64,000 nt of DNA from an uncultured Duncaniella sp. (GCA_910578515.1 CAJTQR010000002.1:310001-374000); one strand, 5' to 3'. Positions 27,104-36,763 are shown, numbered from the stretch's first letter. Numbers and translations: made by a program. Notes: a model not told the origin generated them from the sequence alone.

Positions 27104-27209
27104 CGTCGGACGCCGTCGGACTTTTCTCAATACTTAACCACTTATGTTTGAGTAAAGGTAAGAGGTAAAACGCTGAAATATAGCAATGTCCGAGGTCTGT
27201 CCGAGGCAA
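27104..27209. repeat. Further doublets in the gene-free left region
   Basis: CGTCGGACGC/CGTCGGACTT at 27104-27123 (period 10) and GTCCGAGGTCT/GTCCGAGGCAA at 27188-27209 (period 11). Between about 26970 and 27720 no supported gene is seen; a minus-strand frame at 27270-27476 has no recognisable product. Confidence 0.5.
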
Positions 27210-27724
27210 ACCAAGCGGTTACGACACGTGTTTTACATACGAAGGCCGACCGAAAGTCGAGCGTTGAAATCAAGATGAATCCTCATCCGGCACATTCAAA
27301 ATTATACTCTGAGGAATTGCTGCCCGATGTTTTTCTCTTGATGAAGACATTTGACTGAGAAAGGTTCTCAACCAACTGACCCACGGCGGGTTAATGCCGA
27401 CATTATTTCTCAATGGCACAATAGCGCTATCGGGACTGCCATGGAAGTCCTGATGCCGGAGAGAAGCCAATTCCATACCAATGCTTGAGGCAGTGGGATA
27501 GCCAAAGAGCCACTGGAATTCTTTTTATCGTAGTGAGGGGCGCGTGACCCCGTCCCATTTCAATCCTTTTCGTGGACATTCCGCAACTTATCCGACCGCC
27601 CCGGCAGTTGGTACAGCCACCGCTATGTCTTTTCGGAAAAATGTAACTTTCTTCTTATGGAGCTGTGGCGCATCACTCCGCCAACGCCACAGTTTCTTAC
27701 ACTCCGGCGGAACCCGATGATTTT

Positions 27725-28036
27725 ATGAATAATATCATGACTCTCATAGAGAGTGGAGTCACCGGTCTGACCCTCACTCTGACAATCGAAGACCTCAAGG
27801 CCTTCGCGACCGATATGATTGAGCAAGCCAAGGCGCAGCTTCTGCCCGTAATGGTCAGCGCCTCGCAGGAGAGCTGCATCCCCAAGAAGGAAGTGCTGGA
27901 AATGTTCGGCGTTTGTCCCACGACTCTCTGGAATTGGGAACGATCCGGCTATCTTGTCCCCGTCAAGATGAAGCGCAAGATTCTCTACCGCCGCGCCGAC
28001 GTTGACCGTCTGATAATCGAAAGAGGAAGACAGTGA
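27725..28036 (+). CDS. Helix-turn-helix (excisionase-like) protein
   Basis: 103 residues. The C-terminal half carries a MerR/Xis-type winged helix (CIPKKEVLEMFGVCPTTLWN at about 53-72, then WERSGYLVPVKMKRKILYRRADVDRLI), the usual first backbone gene of Bacteroidota mobilizable elements, where it acts as DNA-binding regulator or excision factor. The N-terminal 45 residues form an amphipathic helix region (DLKAFATDMIEQAKAQL). A GTG at 27665 would add 20 residues; the ATG at 27725 is preferred because it is the first ATG in frame. Its TGA overlaps the ATPase ATG by one base. Confidence 0.83.
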   Translation: MNNIMTLIESGVTGLTLTLTIEDLKAFATDMIEQAKAQLLPVMVSASQESCIPKKEVLEMFGVCPTTLWNWERSGYLVPVKMKRKILYRRADVDRLIIERGRQ

Positions 28037-29064
28037 TGGACGCTAAAGAACTTGATGCGCTATGGCAATCCTCGCAAATCCGCGTAACCGATGAATTGGC
28101 GATGGCTCCGGAAGTGTTGTTCTGCAACGGCTCTGTTATCGGCACACTCGGCAACTTCTCCGCCTCCACAGGCAAAGCCAAGAGCAAGAAGACTTTCAAT
28201 GTCAGTGCCATCGTAGCCGCAGCACTTACCAACGGCGAATGTCTCGGATATTCTGCCGAGTTCCCGGATGACAAGCGGACAGTGCTATACTTCGATACCG
28301 AGCAAAGTCCATACCACTGTCAAAAGGTGATACGCCGAGCCATTGAACTCGCAGGTCTGCCAACCGACCGCCACCCCGACAACCTGTTTTTCTCGCAGTT
28401 GAGAGCACAGGTTCCCGACACCCGTCTGGAGATAATCGACCGGGCGATAGCCACAACGCCCAATGTCGGCCTGGTAGTGATTGACGGTATCCGCGACCTG
28501 ATGTTCGACATCAACAACGCCACCGAGTCATCGCGCCTCATTAACAAACTGATGGAATGGACTGACAACAATCAAATCCATATCCACACGGTGCTCCACC
28601 TCAACAAGAGCGATGACAACGTGCGCGGTCATGTCGGTACAGAACTGAACAACAAGGCAGAGACGGTCCTGCAAGTCAGCAAAAGCGCAACCGATGATGA
28701 AGTGACAGAAGTGTCGGCATCCTGCATCCGTGCAATGGACTTCTCGCCATTCGCCTTCCGCATCAACGACAACGGTTTGCCGGAGATAGCCGCCGGCTAT
28801 ACCTTCAACCGTCAGAAACCGCAGACATTCTCCTACAATGAACTGACTGACGAACAGCATCGCACGGCACTGGAAAAAGCATTCGCTAACGGAGCAATCA
28901 AAGGTTGTCAGAACTGCGAGGACAGAATCAAGGAGGCGTATGCCGCCTGCGGCTTCCCATTCGGCGACGGCAAGGTGACGAAACTGAAAACATTCCTTAT
29001 GAACAAGCGGATGATTGTCAGAGAAAACGGAACCTACGCCTACAACCCCGATTTCTACTACTGA
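28036..29064 (+). CDS. RepA-like AAA ATPase of the element
   Basis: 342 residues, RecA-fold ATPase of the RepA/AAA_25 type. A Walker A-like GNFSASTGKAKSKKTF (about 39-54, Lys47) and Walker B VGLVVIDGIRDL (about 149-160) are visible, with TVLYFDTEQSPYHCQKV before and VLHLNKSDDNVRGHVGTEL after. Such proteins are hexameric helicase-like loaders in replication or mobilization of small elements. The ATG at 28036 overlaps the previous stop (TGATG), which argues for it over the GTG at 28033. A C-terminal winged-helix-like tail (about 275-342) is likely. Confidence 0.85.
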   Translation: MDAKELDALWQSSQIRVTDELAMAPEVLFCNGSVIGTLGNFSASTGKAKSKKTFNVSAIVAAALTNGECLGYSAEFPDDKRTVLYFDTEQSPYHCQKVIRRAIELAGLPTDRHPDNLFFSQLRAQVPDTRLEIIDRAIATTPNVGLVVIDGIRDLMFDINNATESSRLINKLMEWTDNNQIHIHTVLHLNKSDDNVRGHVGTELNNKAETVLQVSKSATDDEVTEVSASCIRAMDFSPFAFRINDNGLPEIAAGYTFNRQKPQTFSYNELTDEQHRTALEKAFANGAIKGCQNCEDRIKEAYAACGFPFGDGKVTKLKTFLMNKRMIVRENGTYAYNPDFYY

Positions 29065-29160
29065 TTTCAGTTCAGTTTGGAACGGAGTGTATATAAGCGA
29101 GCCAAACCTGAACCGACAAACCATTTTTAACCCCTTTGTCCAAAAATTAAAATAGATATT

Positions 29161-29907
29161 ATGAGTAATAAAAATAATGTAGTTCCTGAAGATCAAGATG
29201 AATTCATGGAATGGATGAGGGAAACCTCACGACCGACATACGCGAAACCCGGCGAGTCGGATTCCAAGGCAAAAGAAAGCAAATCTTCCGACAAACCGAT
29301 GGACAACTTTGATATAGACAATATCAACATGAATATCTTAGGGCTGGAGAATGAAGTCACTCCAACAACTTCAACGACTGATGCCAACAAAGCCATTGAA
29401 GCGGGCACATCACTTTCCGATGAAGCGAAGGCAATCAAGGAAAGGATGCACGCGAAGCAAATAAAGATAGACGAGGATGAGGCCAAACGCGTAGCCGCCA
29501 AGGGAATGGCAGAACGTGAAAGCGATTCTACCTCCGCAACAAAACCCGCATTATCCACTAATGCGACTATAATGACTGAGGTTGATACAGTCAATGAAGT
29601 GAGTGGTGTCAATAAGGAAGAAGAGGTGTCAACTGACAAGAAGCCGCCCCAAAAGAGGCCCACCCGAATCAGTGCCAGGATGCGACGTGCCAAACTTGCA
29701 GATTTCCACGACTCCTATCTCATCAAGACAAGCACCAAGGATGGCTCTCCGATAACTATCGCCCCCGACCTCATCAAAATGGCCTATCGGATTTGTGCAC
29801 TCTCAGGCGACCACAAGGCGCGACCGACCTACCTCATCAATAATCTCCTGCGTGAGATTTTCAAGGAATTGGAGCCGGATATTTCGAAGTGGTCGAAACT
29901 TGACTGA
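29161..29907 (+). CDS. DUF3408-family mobilization-associated protein
   Basis: 248 residues. The first 160 are low-complexity and charged (many K, E, S, T), probably disordered; the end (about 165-248, RMRRAKLADFHDSYLIKTST ... TYLINNLLREIFKELEP) is the DUF3408 domain, a ribbon-helix-helix-like module found in Bacteroidota conjugative and mobilizable elements just before mob genes. Role inferred as DNA binding during transfer or copy control. It stands 96 bases after the ATPase. Confidence 0.8.
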   Translation: MSNKNNVVPEDQDEFMEWMRETSRPTYAKPGESDSKAKESKSSDKPMDNFDIDNINMNILGLENEVTPTTSTTDANKAIEAGTSLSDEAKAIKERMHAKQIKIDEDEAKRVAAKGMAERESDSTSATKPALSTNATIMTEVDTVNEVSGVNKEEEVSTDKKPPQKRPTRISARMRRAKLADFHDSYLIKTSTKDGSPITIAPDLIKMAYRICALSGDHKARPTYLINNLLREIFKELEPDISKWSKLD

Positions 29908-30017
29908 GATTGAGACAGCTCCTAAGCACAAGCCCTAACCGATGGCGAATTTGAGAGGTTATAGCCTCTTAATCGCAGCGGAAATTGACGCCCATAGGCG
30001 ACAACCACCGGAATGAT

Positions 30018-30089
30018 AATGGAGGGGGAGCGAGTTTAGGCTTTGGTAATACCAAGCCGTTTTTTGCACCTCGAAACTCCCCCTCCATT
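30018..30089. other. Candidate origin of transfer (oriT)
   Basis: A 13-bp perfect inverted repeat AATGGAGGGGGAG (30018-30030) / CTCCCCCTCCATT (30077-30089), continued by CGAG/CTCG, encloses a second hairpin GGCTTTGGT-AAT-ACCAAGCC (about 30039-30058). It sits in the only gap between the DUF3408 gene and mobC-relaxase, the usual oriT place. The nick site is not identified. Confidence 0.5.
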
Positions 30090-30130
30090 CTTTACTACAA
30101 TGACTATAACCGTTTAATAACTTTAATGAT

Positions 30131-30502
30131 ATGAATAGAAAAAAGAACCGTCGCCCCATGCGGGGGCACGACATAGAGGATATGTATGATGTGATCAACC
30201 TACCCAAGACAATCAAGTTTTCTCTAAACCAGCTCGACCACGCAAACGAGCGCAAGCGCAAGGCCGGCTACCGGGATTTCTCCACATTCGCCCGTGACTG
30301 CATACTCAATGTGCAGATTGTGGAGCGCCTCTCACAGGAGCAGATGAGGATTCTCAACGAACTTATCCGCGAGGGCAACAACCTCAACCAGATTGCCAAG
30401 GCGTGCAACAGTGGGAGATGCTTTGCTGTGGCAAACCAAGCCACGGCAGTGCTGAAAAGGCATAATGCGCTCATCGACCTGTTCTATGAAATTAAGACCT
30501 AA
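30131..30502 (+). CDS. mobC: MobC-type relaxosome accessory protein
   Basis: 123 residues. Ribbon-helix-helix at the start (NLPKTIKFSLNQLDHANERK) and the MobC core EQMRILNELIREGNNLNQIA plus KACNSGRCFAVANQATAVLK are clear. MobC binds oriT and helps the relaxase open the strands. The stop is 3 bases before the relaxase start, so the two are translated together. Confidence 0.93.
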   Translation: MNRKKNRRPMRGHDIEDMYDVINLPKTIKFSLNQLDHANERKRKAGYRDFSTFARDCILNVQIVERLSQEQMRILNELIREGNNLNQIAKACNSGRCFAVANQATAVLKRHNALIDLFYEIKT

Positions 30503-30505
30503 AAT

Positions 30506-31567
30506 ATGTTCGCCAAGATTAGAAAAGGTAACGGTTTTGGAGGCTGTCTGAACTACATCACACGTGTCAAGCAGGACGACAAACCTATAGAGAAGCGTGT
30601 CTGGAAAATCCTCGACAGCGACGGTGTGAGGATTGCCGATGATGAAAAAGACTGGCGAAAGAGAGCCGCTGCTGACATAGAACGTCCAACACTGTCAAGG
30701 TCTAAAATCAAGGATCCGTGCGGACATATCGCGTTGGGATTTGCACCGGAGGATGCCCACCGCCTGACCGATGAATTCATGACTCAGATCGCCAAAGAAT
30801 ACATGGAGGCGATGGGGATAAAGAACACACCATACGTTATTGTCAGACACTCCGATGCCGACCATCCACATTGCCACCTTATGTTCAGCCGTGTGGATTA
30901 TGACGGAAAAATCATCAAGCCCGTCACGAATTGGCACCGCAACAAGGGCGTATGTTTCGACATCACCGAACGCCATGGCCTGACCATTGCCGAGGACAGT
31001 CTATCACTTGACACCTCCAAACTTAGAGGTGCAGAGAAAAGCCGTATCGAAATCCGGCAGATTGGCCACGAAGTCCTGAAAGACAAATCCATCACTGACT
31101 GGCCGACATTTCAGAGAAGGATGAAAGAGCAAGGCGTGAATGTGAAATGCCTGTGGAAAGATCCCGATGCAAAGAAACTTGAGATTAAGACCCTCATCTA
31201 TGCTAAAGGCAATCATTCTTTCATCGCCTCCAAAATCGGCAAGAATTATACGCCCACCGGCTTACTTACCCAATTTGAGGCAAACCTCAAAAGTCAAATG
31301 GCTCCGACCGCCAAGGCCAATCCGACGTCTCCGGCACCCGTAGCCGCGCATCAACCTCAAGCCCCGGCAATTACCCTGTCAACGCCATCACTCGGAAGCC
31401 AATCGGCAGACGACACCAACATAGTACTTGGAGGAGGCCTGTCCGACGACTTCGCTCACTTCCTCAAAATGCACCCCGGCATGAGCATCGAAGAAGCCAA
31501 ACGCAAATTCAAGGAACAGCAAAAACTCAAAGCCCAGCAGCGCAAAGGCCCCAAAATGCACCACTAA
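30506..31567 (+). CDS. MOBP-type relaxase (MobA/VirD2 family)
   Basis: 353 residues. The N-terminal relaxase domain (about 1-230) shows the likely nicking tyrosine Tyr17 in FGGCLNYITR and the metal-binding histidine cluster RHSDADHPHCHLMFSRV with His115, His120, His122 and His124. The C-terminal tail (about 250-353) is proline- and alanine-rich and ends in a helical FKEQQKLKAQQRKG. It nicks oriT and carries the strand into the recipient. No coupling protein or secretion system is present. Confidence 0.93.
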   Translation: MFAKIRKGNGFGGCLNYITRVKQDDKPIEKRVWKILDSDGVRIADDEKDWRKRAAADIERPTLSRSKIKDPCGHIALGFAPEDAHRLTDEFMTQIAKEYMEAMGIKNTPYVIVRHSDADHPHCHLMFSRVDYDGKIIKPVTNWHRNKGVCFDITERHGLTIAEDSLSLDTSKLRGAEKSRIEIRQIGHEVLKDKSITDWPTFQRRMKEQGVNVKCLWKDPDAKKLEIKTLIYAKGNHSFIASKIGKNYTPTGLLTQFEANLKSQMAPTAKANPTSPAPVAAHQPQAPAITLSTPSLGSQSADDTNIVLGGGLSDDFAHFLKMHPGMSIEEAKRKFKEQQKLKAQQRKGPKMHH

Positions 31568-31571
31568 CTCC

Positions 31572-31608
31572 AAGCCGCCGAGAGACCCCAATCCCTCGAC
31601 GGCTTTTT
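31572..31608 (+). terminator. Terminator after the relaxase
   Basis: AGCCG-C-CGAG / CTCG-A-CGGCT stem followed by TTTTT, five bases past the relaxase stop. Confidence 0.78.
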
Positions 31609-31654
31609 CACACTAAATCTCACCAATTACGATATGTTACGCAGCATAACCTCA

Positions 31655-31684
31655 TTGTAGTATACGAAATTTTTCGTAATTTTG
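31655..31684 (+). promoter_or_regulatory. Promoter with overlapping palindrome before the restriction-modification genes
   Basis: TTG at 31655-31657, 19 bases, TAATTTTG at 31677-31684. A perfect 16-base palindrome TACGAAATTTTTCGTA (31663-31678) overlaps the -7 box and could be an operator. About 400 bases separate it from the methylase start; the leader holds a possible 33-codon frame (ATG near 31837, MVEAPGKF) that I cannot support as a gene. Confidence 0.5.
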
Positions 31685-32092
31685 CACTTGAATCCCGCGA
31701 TACGTGATGCCTCAGAGGAGGGTTGACATCGGGTGTTGGGTGGTTCGTTTACATACGAAAGGCGTTTATCAGCGTTTTATTTCTTGGCTTCTTGAAAATT
31801 TGGCCGTTTTCGGAAACTATAGTCAAGAGTGAAGCAATGGTAGAGGCCCCGGGTAAGTTTATGTTACCTTCAATTCATTATATCCCATCCATAGGGATTG
31901 TTGGATTGAAGTTCCGCATATACCTACTTCGCGGGTGATTCTACCTTGCTCATTCTACTATAGTGGGCGAGGCCAAATGCCCCAAGAAGCGGAATGAGCA
32001 TGGTGTGGCTCCCGCTTTTCTTTTATATAATCGTGCCATTTAGGAGTCAGTGGCTTCACTACATGCAAATCCAATATGTTTGGAAATATATA

Positions 32093-33935
32093 ATGGCTAA
32101 CGAAAGGATAACAGAAGATATAGTTAGAACGCATTTCAAGGAGGACGCTTTGTTCACATCCATCAAATGGGAAGAACAAAAGTCGTCTATTAAACGAATT
32201 CAAGAACTACTAAAAGGAGAATCGAAGGGCAAAGGAAAAGGCAATGGTTATCCCGAATTTATTCTATCATTCCCAACTAATAGTAGTTATATAATTGTCG
32301 TTGAATGCAAAGCGAAGGCATCTGATCATGAAAGCCATGAGCGTGACAATGCGGTAAAGTATGCAGTTGATGGTGTGTTACACTATGCAAAGGCTCTTTC
32401 TTCTGATTACAATGTGATAGCTATTGCTGTTAGTGGCCAAAACGATACAGAGTTAAAAGTCTCCCATTTTTATATAAAAAAAGGAGCTGATGAAGTCTCT
32501 GAACTTGAGGATAAGAGGCTTCTCGCGATAGATGACTATATGCAGGTCTTTGATGACCAATTCTTTATAAGTGATTTTTATACTCGCGATATAGCTTATA
32601 AGGCCCAGTACCTCAACGAAGAATTTAACAACTACACAATTCCGGAATACAAACGTTGCACCATGATTAGTGCAATGCTGCTTGCTCTTATTAGTCCAAA
32701 ATTTCAACAAGAATTTGAACAGGAAGATTCTACCAAGACATTGGGACAATCACTACTTTCTGCCATAAATACGGTATTTGAGTCAGAAACTGATATGGTT
32801 CGTAATAAAACTGTCCTAATGAGGGAGTTTGAATCTATTTTGAACGAACCAATTTTTACTCAAAAACTAATTAAAAACAAGAAGGCGAAGAAAGATGAAT
32901 TCTCCCTATCTGTACTAAAAGAGTTTATTACATATCTACGTAAATACGTTTATCCTCTAATAAGCCATTCCAATATCGGGTATGATGTATTGGGGCGTTT
33001 TTACATTGAGTTTATTAGATACGCTGCCAGTGAGCAGAAATCCGGTCTTGTTTTAACACCAGCGCATATCACTGAACTCTTTTGTGACCTTGGGGAGCTT
33101 AACGTCAACGATATTGTCTATGACCCTTGTTGTGGCACAGGTGGGTTCTTAGTCGCTGCAATGCAGAGAATGTTTAAGCTTGCAGGTAATAATATGCGCT
33201 TACGTGAGAATATTCGCAAACATCAACTCTGTGGATGCGAACTTCGTTCTGATATTTTTTCTTATGCTTGTTCAAGTATGAGGTTTCGTGGCGACGGAAA
33301 GTCAAATATATATAACGGAAGTTGCTTTAATAATGCACGAAGCATAACAGACAACCATAGACCTACCGTATCATTTCTAAATCCTCCATATGGTTGGGAC
33401 AGCTGGGCAAATGGAATTTATCGAACATTCGCTATCTGTATTGGATCCTCGCGCCAACGGTAGAGTAGTTGCTATCGTACAGATGAGTTGTGCTACAAAA
33501 AACGAAAGCGATCTTATACAAGTTAAAGAACGCCTTCTTTTCAAACATCATCTAAAGGCTGTTATTTCCATGCCAGATGACTTGTTTTATCCAGTTGGAG
33601 TAGTTACCTGTATCATGGTATTCGAAGCTAATAAACCAAACGAAGGACGTAAAACCTGGTTTGGATATTTCAAAGATGATGGATTTGAAAAACGAAAGTA
33701 TATCGGCCGAATTGATGCAAGGGATAGATACACTGGGTTAAAGGCCAAATTGTTATCGGCATTTAAAAATTTAGATGAAATACCAGGGCTTTCTGTTCGT
33801 CATGAAGTAACTTCACGTGATGAATGGTGTGCTGAAGCATATATGGATACTGATTACTCTACCCTATCTGCATCAGATTTTGACTTGAAGATTAGAGAAT
33901 ATTGTGCGTTTAAGTTATTATCTCAACTTGATTGA
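32093..33935 (+). pseudogene. BcgI-like nuclease-methyltransferase fusion, frameshifted
   Basis: The ATG at 32093 opens a frame to 33463; the natural continuation lies in another frame from about 33390 to 33935, so a one-base indel near 33393-33412 splits the gene. The intact product would be about 613 residues. N-terminus: PE(55)FILSF ... VVE71-C-K73, a PE/ECK variant of the PD-(D/E)XK nuclease site. Then an HsdM-type N6-adenine methylase: motif I DPCCGTGGF (from Asp344) and motif IV NPPY (430-433), just before the shift. Nuclease plus methylase in one chain with a separate specificity subunit is the BcgI (type IIB) plan. Start at 32093 rather than 31994 because the conserved ITEDIVRTHF follows at once. 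Unless it is a sequencing error or is recoded, the system is inactive. Confidence 0.72.
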
Positions 33936-33936
33936 A

Positions 33937-34941
33937 ATGGTGCCAATAAAAGAACTTTTTGATATAGAATATGGAAATCAATTCGATTTCTCAAAAATGG
34001 AAATCGATGATTCATCTACTGCTATCAATTTTATTAGCAGAAGTTCTACTAATAATGGTTTTGTTGGCAAAGTAAAGCCGTATAAATCTGCGATGCCTTA
34101 TGACGCAGGTCTTATTACGGTTACAATGGGCGGTTCATATCTTTTGGCATCTTTTGTCCAGCCAGCACCGTTCTATACGGCTCAAAATATTAAAGTACTT
34201 TCCCCTAAAGTCAATATGACGTTAGAACAAAAACTCTTTTATTGCGCAGCTATTCAACATAATCGTTTCCGATATCATTCTCACTCAAGGGAGGCAAATT
34301 CAACTTTTGACGATTTGATTGTTCCTTCATTAGATGAAATTCCACAATTCATCAACAGCCGCGACTTCATGCGTATTGAAGAAGAGTCAATAATAGATTT
34401 ACATTTAGATATTGACACCTCGGGTTGGAAACTTTTCAGGTTTGATGAAATCTTTACGATATGCAAAGGATTCTACAACAAAAAACCTGATAATGATCCA
34501 AACGGAACAATTCCTTTTATTGGAGCCACAGCCTCTAATAATGGGATAACTGCATATACTACTCTTGAAATCATAGAGGCGGCATCAAAAACTGGAGATA
34601 ACAACAATGCTCCTCTCTCAGAAAAAATATTTGATGGCAATTGCATTACTGTTTCTAATAATGGCTCTGTCGGTTATGCATTTTATCAATGCAAGCCCTT
34701 TACATGTTCTCACGATGTTAATCCTCTTTATCTAAAAAAATATACTCTTAATAAGTATATCGCACTATTTCTTTGTGCTGTAATTGAGATTGAACGTTAT
34801 CGTTGGGCATATGGCCGCAAATGGAGACCAGCTCGTATGCCAAGTTCCAAAATAAAATTGCCGGTGACAGCGAGTGGGACTCCAGACTGGAGTTTTATGG
34901 AAAACTATATAAAATCTCGTCCATACTCAAAAATGATATAA
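33937..34941 (+). CDS. Restriction-modification specificity (S) subunit
   Basis: 334 residues with two target-recognition halves, each starting KELFDIEYGNQFD- and FDEIFTICKGFYNK-like, then SYLLASFVQPAPFYTAQN and NNGSVGYAFYQCKPFTCSHD strands and an IVPSLDEI/ SSKIKLPV end motif. It is of the HsdS/BcgI-B type and would set the DNA site for the fused nuclease-methylase upstream. The ATG at 33937 is one base after that gene's TGA; the in-frame GTG at 33904 would overlap it. A-T rich like its neighbours. Confidence 0.87.
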   Translation: MVPIKELFDIEYGNQFDFSKMEIDDSSTAINFISRSSTNNGFVGKVKPYKSAMPYDAGLITVTMGGSYLLASFVQPAPFYTAQNIKVLSPKVNMTLEQKLFYCAAIQHNRFRYHSHSREANSTFDDLIVPSLDEIPQFINSRDFMRIEEESIIDLHLDIDTSGWKLFRFDEIFTICKGFYNKKPDNDPNGTIPFIGATASNNGITAYTTLEIIEAASKTGDNNNAPLSEKIFDGNCITVSNNGSVGYAFYQCKPFTCSHDVNPLYLKKYTLNKYIALFLCAVIEIERYRWAYGRKWRPARMPSSKIKLPVTASGTPDWSFMENYIKSRPYSKMI

Positions 34942-35011
34942 TAGACGCAAACTTAGTTATGGTTGAAAAATACAAAACAAGACTAAACGAACGTTGGCCC
35001 TGAAAAGAAAA

Positions 35012-36763
35012 TCAATACCTACTATCTTCAGAGGGCGGTATATCATTAGCCTTTCGGAGCGCATCGCATATTTCATCAAATAGTTTGTCGTTAAAAGGTT
35101 TATGTTCATAATGCTCCGAGAAAAAATGATAAAAAGGAAAATACTTCTGAAACACTAGCCTCATAATTTTTGAGGGCTCAATTTTTCTTTCTGTACTAAT
35201 TGGTTTAGGGTTTTGAAACAAAATATATTTATCAATAACGTTTCTAAGTTTACATTTACCAGATTCGAAATCTTGTGTAAATGCAATCAATGTATCTAAC
35301 TCAATTACCACCAATGGAAACACCTTTACCTTAACATTGGCCTCTTCTAACATGTCCTTAAAGGCAGAATTAAGTATGTAGTTCAAGCCTGGCGCACATA
35401 ATGAAGAATCATCTATGACCAAAATCGGATATATGCGTGGATTTTTAGTAATAGATTTGTCCCATACGAATTTGCCCTCATCAATGCTTTTGATATTATG
35501 AATCAGTTGACTAATTTCCGCTTCTTCAATTAATTTGCTGGTTAGTACTTTCTCAATTTCTTCATAATTCCCACTACGTTTTACATAGTCTGCAATCATT
35601 ATATCTTTATTCTCAAACAGTAGAATATGATTACCATCGCGAAAATAGAAGTCAGGTTCATGACCAATATTGGCAATGGCCTTACAGTCGTTATCAGAAA
35701 GCTTAACTCCTTTCTGACGTTTAATGATTTTTCGAACAAATGTGTCAAATAAATACTGTTCTGAAAACTCTGTGGTAAATATAGTAAGCAGACCTCTACC
35801 CTTAAGAAAATGTTTAGTACCCTTTAGACGCTCGTTAATCGCCCTAAATTCAAAATATATACTTCGATACAAGTGATTAACACAGAATAAAGTATTTATG
35901 GGCATAAATGTTTTTGTATCTACTTCAATCAACGGATGAGATTTGAAATAGGTATAGTCTATATTTTGTTCTGCCGGAATAATTGAGTCTATCGGAAATG
36001 CGTGAGAATGTAAAAATGTGTATCCATTTCCTTTTTCATCAAGTAATATCGTAGAATACCCGACCTCGTTCTTCAGCGGAAAAAGCAGCAATTTAATTGC
36101 ATTGTACAAATATTGCTCCCACGAAGAAAATTCATTTCTTTCAAGAAAGAGCCGAAGATGCTCCTTAAGCTTTGAATTCTCACAGTATTTAAAGAAATAG
36201 AATCCCTTAATAACTTGAAGTATAATTATATATTCGGGAAGGATGTTGTTACGTTCATAATTATTCAGAAAATTACAAAACATGGATTTGGCAAAGAACA
36301 AGTCTGAAAGTTCACCTCTTTCTGTATATTCTGGATTTACTTCAGCTTTACTAATGCTTGCATTTATTAGCAAAATCGCTTTAAATAGGTTTTGTTCTTG
36401 TAGAACGTGCGAACTAACAATCTCAAATTTTTCAATTGCAAATACTTGTCGGAGTAGCTCTAATCCTGTGGTTTCTGAAACAATAAAATACTCATGAGGT
36501 ATGATTTCAGCAGGAGTATTATGGCTCTTTCCCTGTATATTTTTGTCAAGTTTCGATAAAACATGATACACAAATTGTGAATTCTCTTTGCAGAAGCATT
36601 GAGAAGCATATTGTGTGATTGACTCATACTTATCATTGCTTTGAATAAGCAATAGAGCGAATCGAATCAACCAGTCTCTATCTAAAGTTTTCAGATATTC
36701 CAATACATCTAATGGCGTTTCATCAAAAACCATTTCGTAAGTTATGTAGATCTTGGGCTTCAT
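35012..36763 (-). CDS. Unrecognised protein with a PD-(D/E)XK-like motif
   Basis: 583 residues, no signal peptide or membrane segment. I do not recognise the family. The N-terminal two thirds are helical (ALLLIQSNDKYESITQYA ... LLRQVFAIEKFEIVSS). At 369-386 the pattern E-P-D371-FYFRDGNHILLF-E384-N-K386, with helix residues after it, fits a PD-(D/E)XK nuclease core; a beta strand IYPILVIDDSSL follows near 444-455. It is convergent with the S subunit (71 bases between stops) and 127 bases from the RhuM-Doc gene on its own strand. It could be a restriction-type effector or an abortive defence protein; this is inference. Confidence 0.6.
   Translation of the reverse strand: MKPKIYITYEMVFDETPLDVLEYLKTLDRDWLIRFALLLIQSNDKYESITQYASQCFCKENSQFVYHVLSKLDKNIQGKSHNTPAEIIPHEYFIVSETTGLELLRQVFAIEKFEIVSSHVLQEQNLFKAILLINASISKAEVNPEYTERGELSDLFFAKSMFCNFLNNYERNNILPEYIIILQVIKGFYFFKYCENSKLKEHLRLFLERNEFSSWEQYLYNAIKLLLFPLKNEVGYSTILLDEKGNGYTFLHSHAFPIDSIIPAEQNIDYTYFKSHPLIEVDTKTFMPINTLFCVNHLYRSIYFEFRAINERLKGTKHFLKGRGLLTIFTTEFSEQYLFDTFVRKIIKRQKGVKLSDNDCKAIANIGHEPDFYFRDGNHILLFENKDIMIADYVKRSGNYEEIEKVLTSKLIEEAEISQLIHNIKSIDEGKFVWDKSITKNPRIYPILVIDDSSLCAPGLNYILNSAFKDMLEEANVKVKVFPLVVIELDTLIAFTQDFESGKCKLRNVIDKYILFQNPKPISTERKIEPSKIMRLVFQKYFPFYHFFSEHYEHKPFNDKLFDEICDALRKANDIPPSEDSRY

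Noticed and set aside
27270..27476. Minus-strand frame of 68 residues
   Set aside because: No start context, domain or neighbour support; possibly a decayed gene.
28528..29196. Minus-strand frame of 222 residues
   Set aside because: Antisense to the RepA-like ATPase, which has clear motifs.
31723..31938. Plus-strand frame of 71 residues from a TTG
   Set aside because: Only the last 33 codons (from an ATG near 31837) look at all protein-like; no family or start signal supports it.
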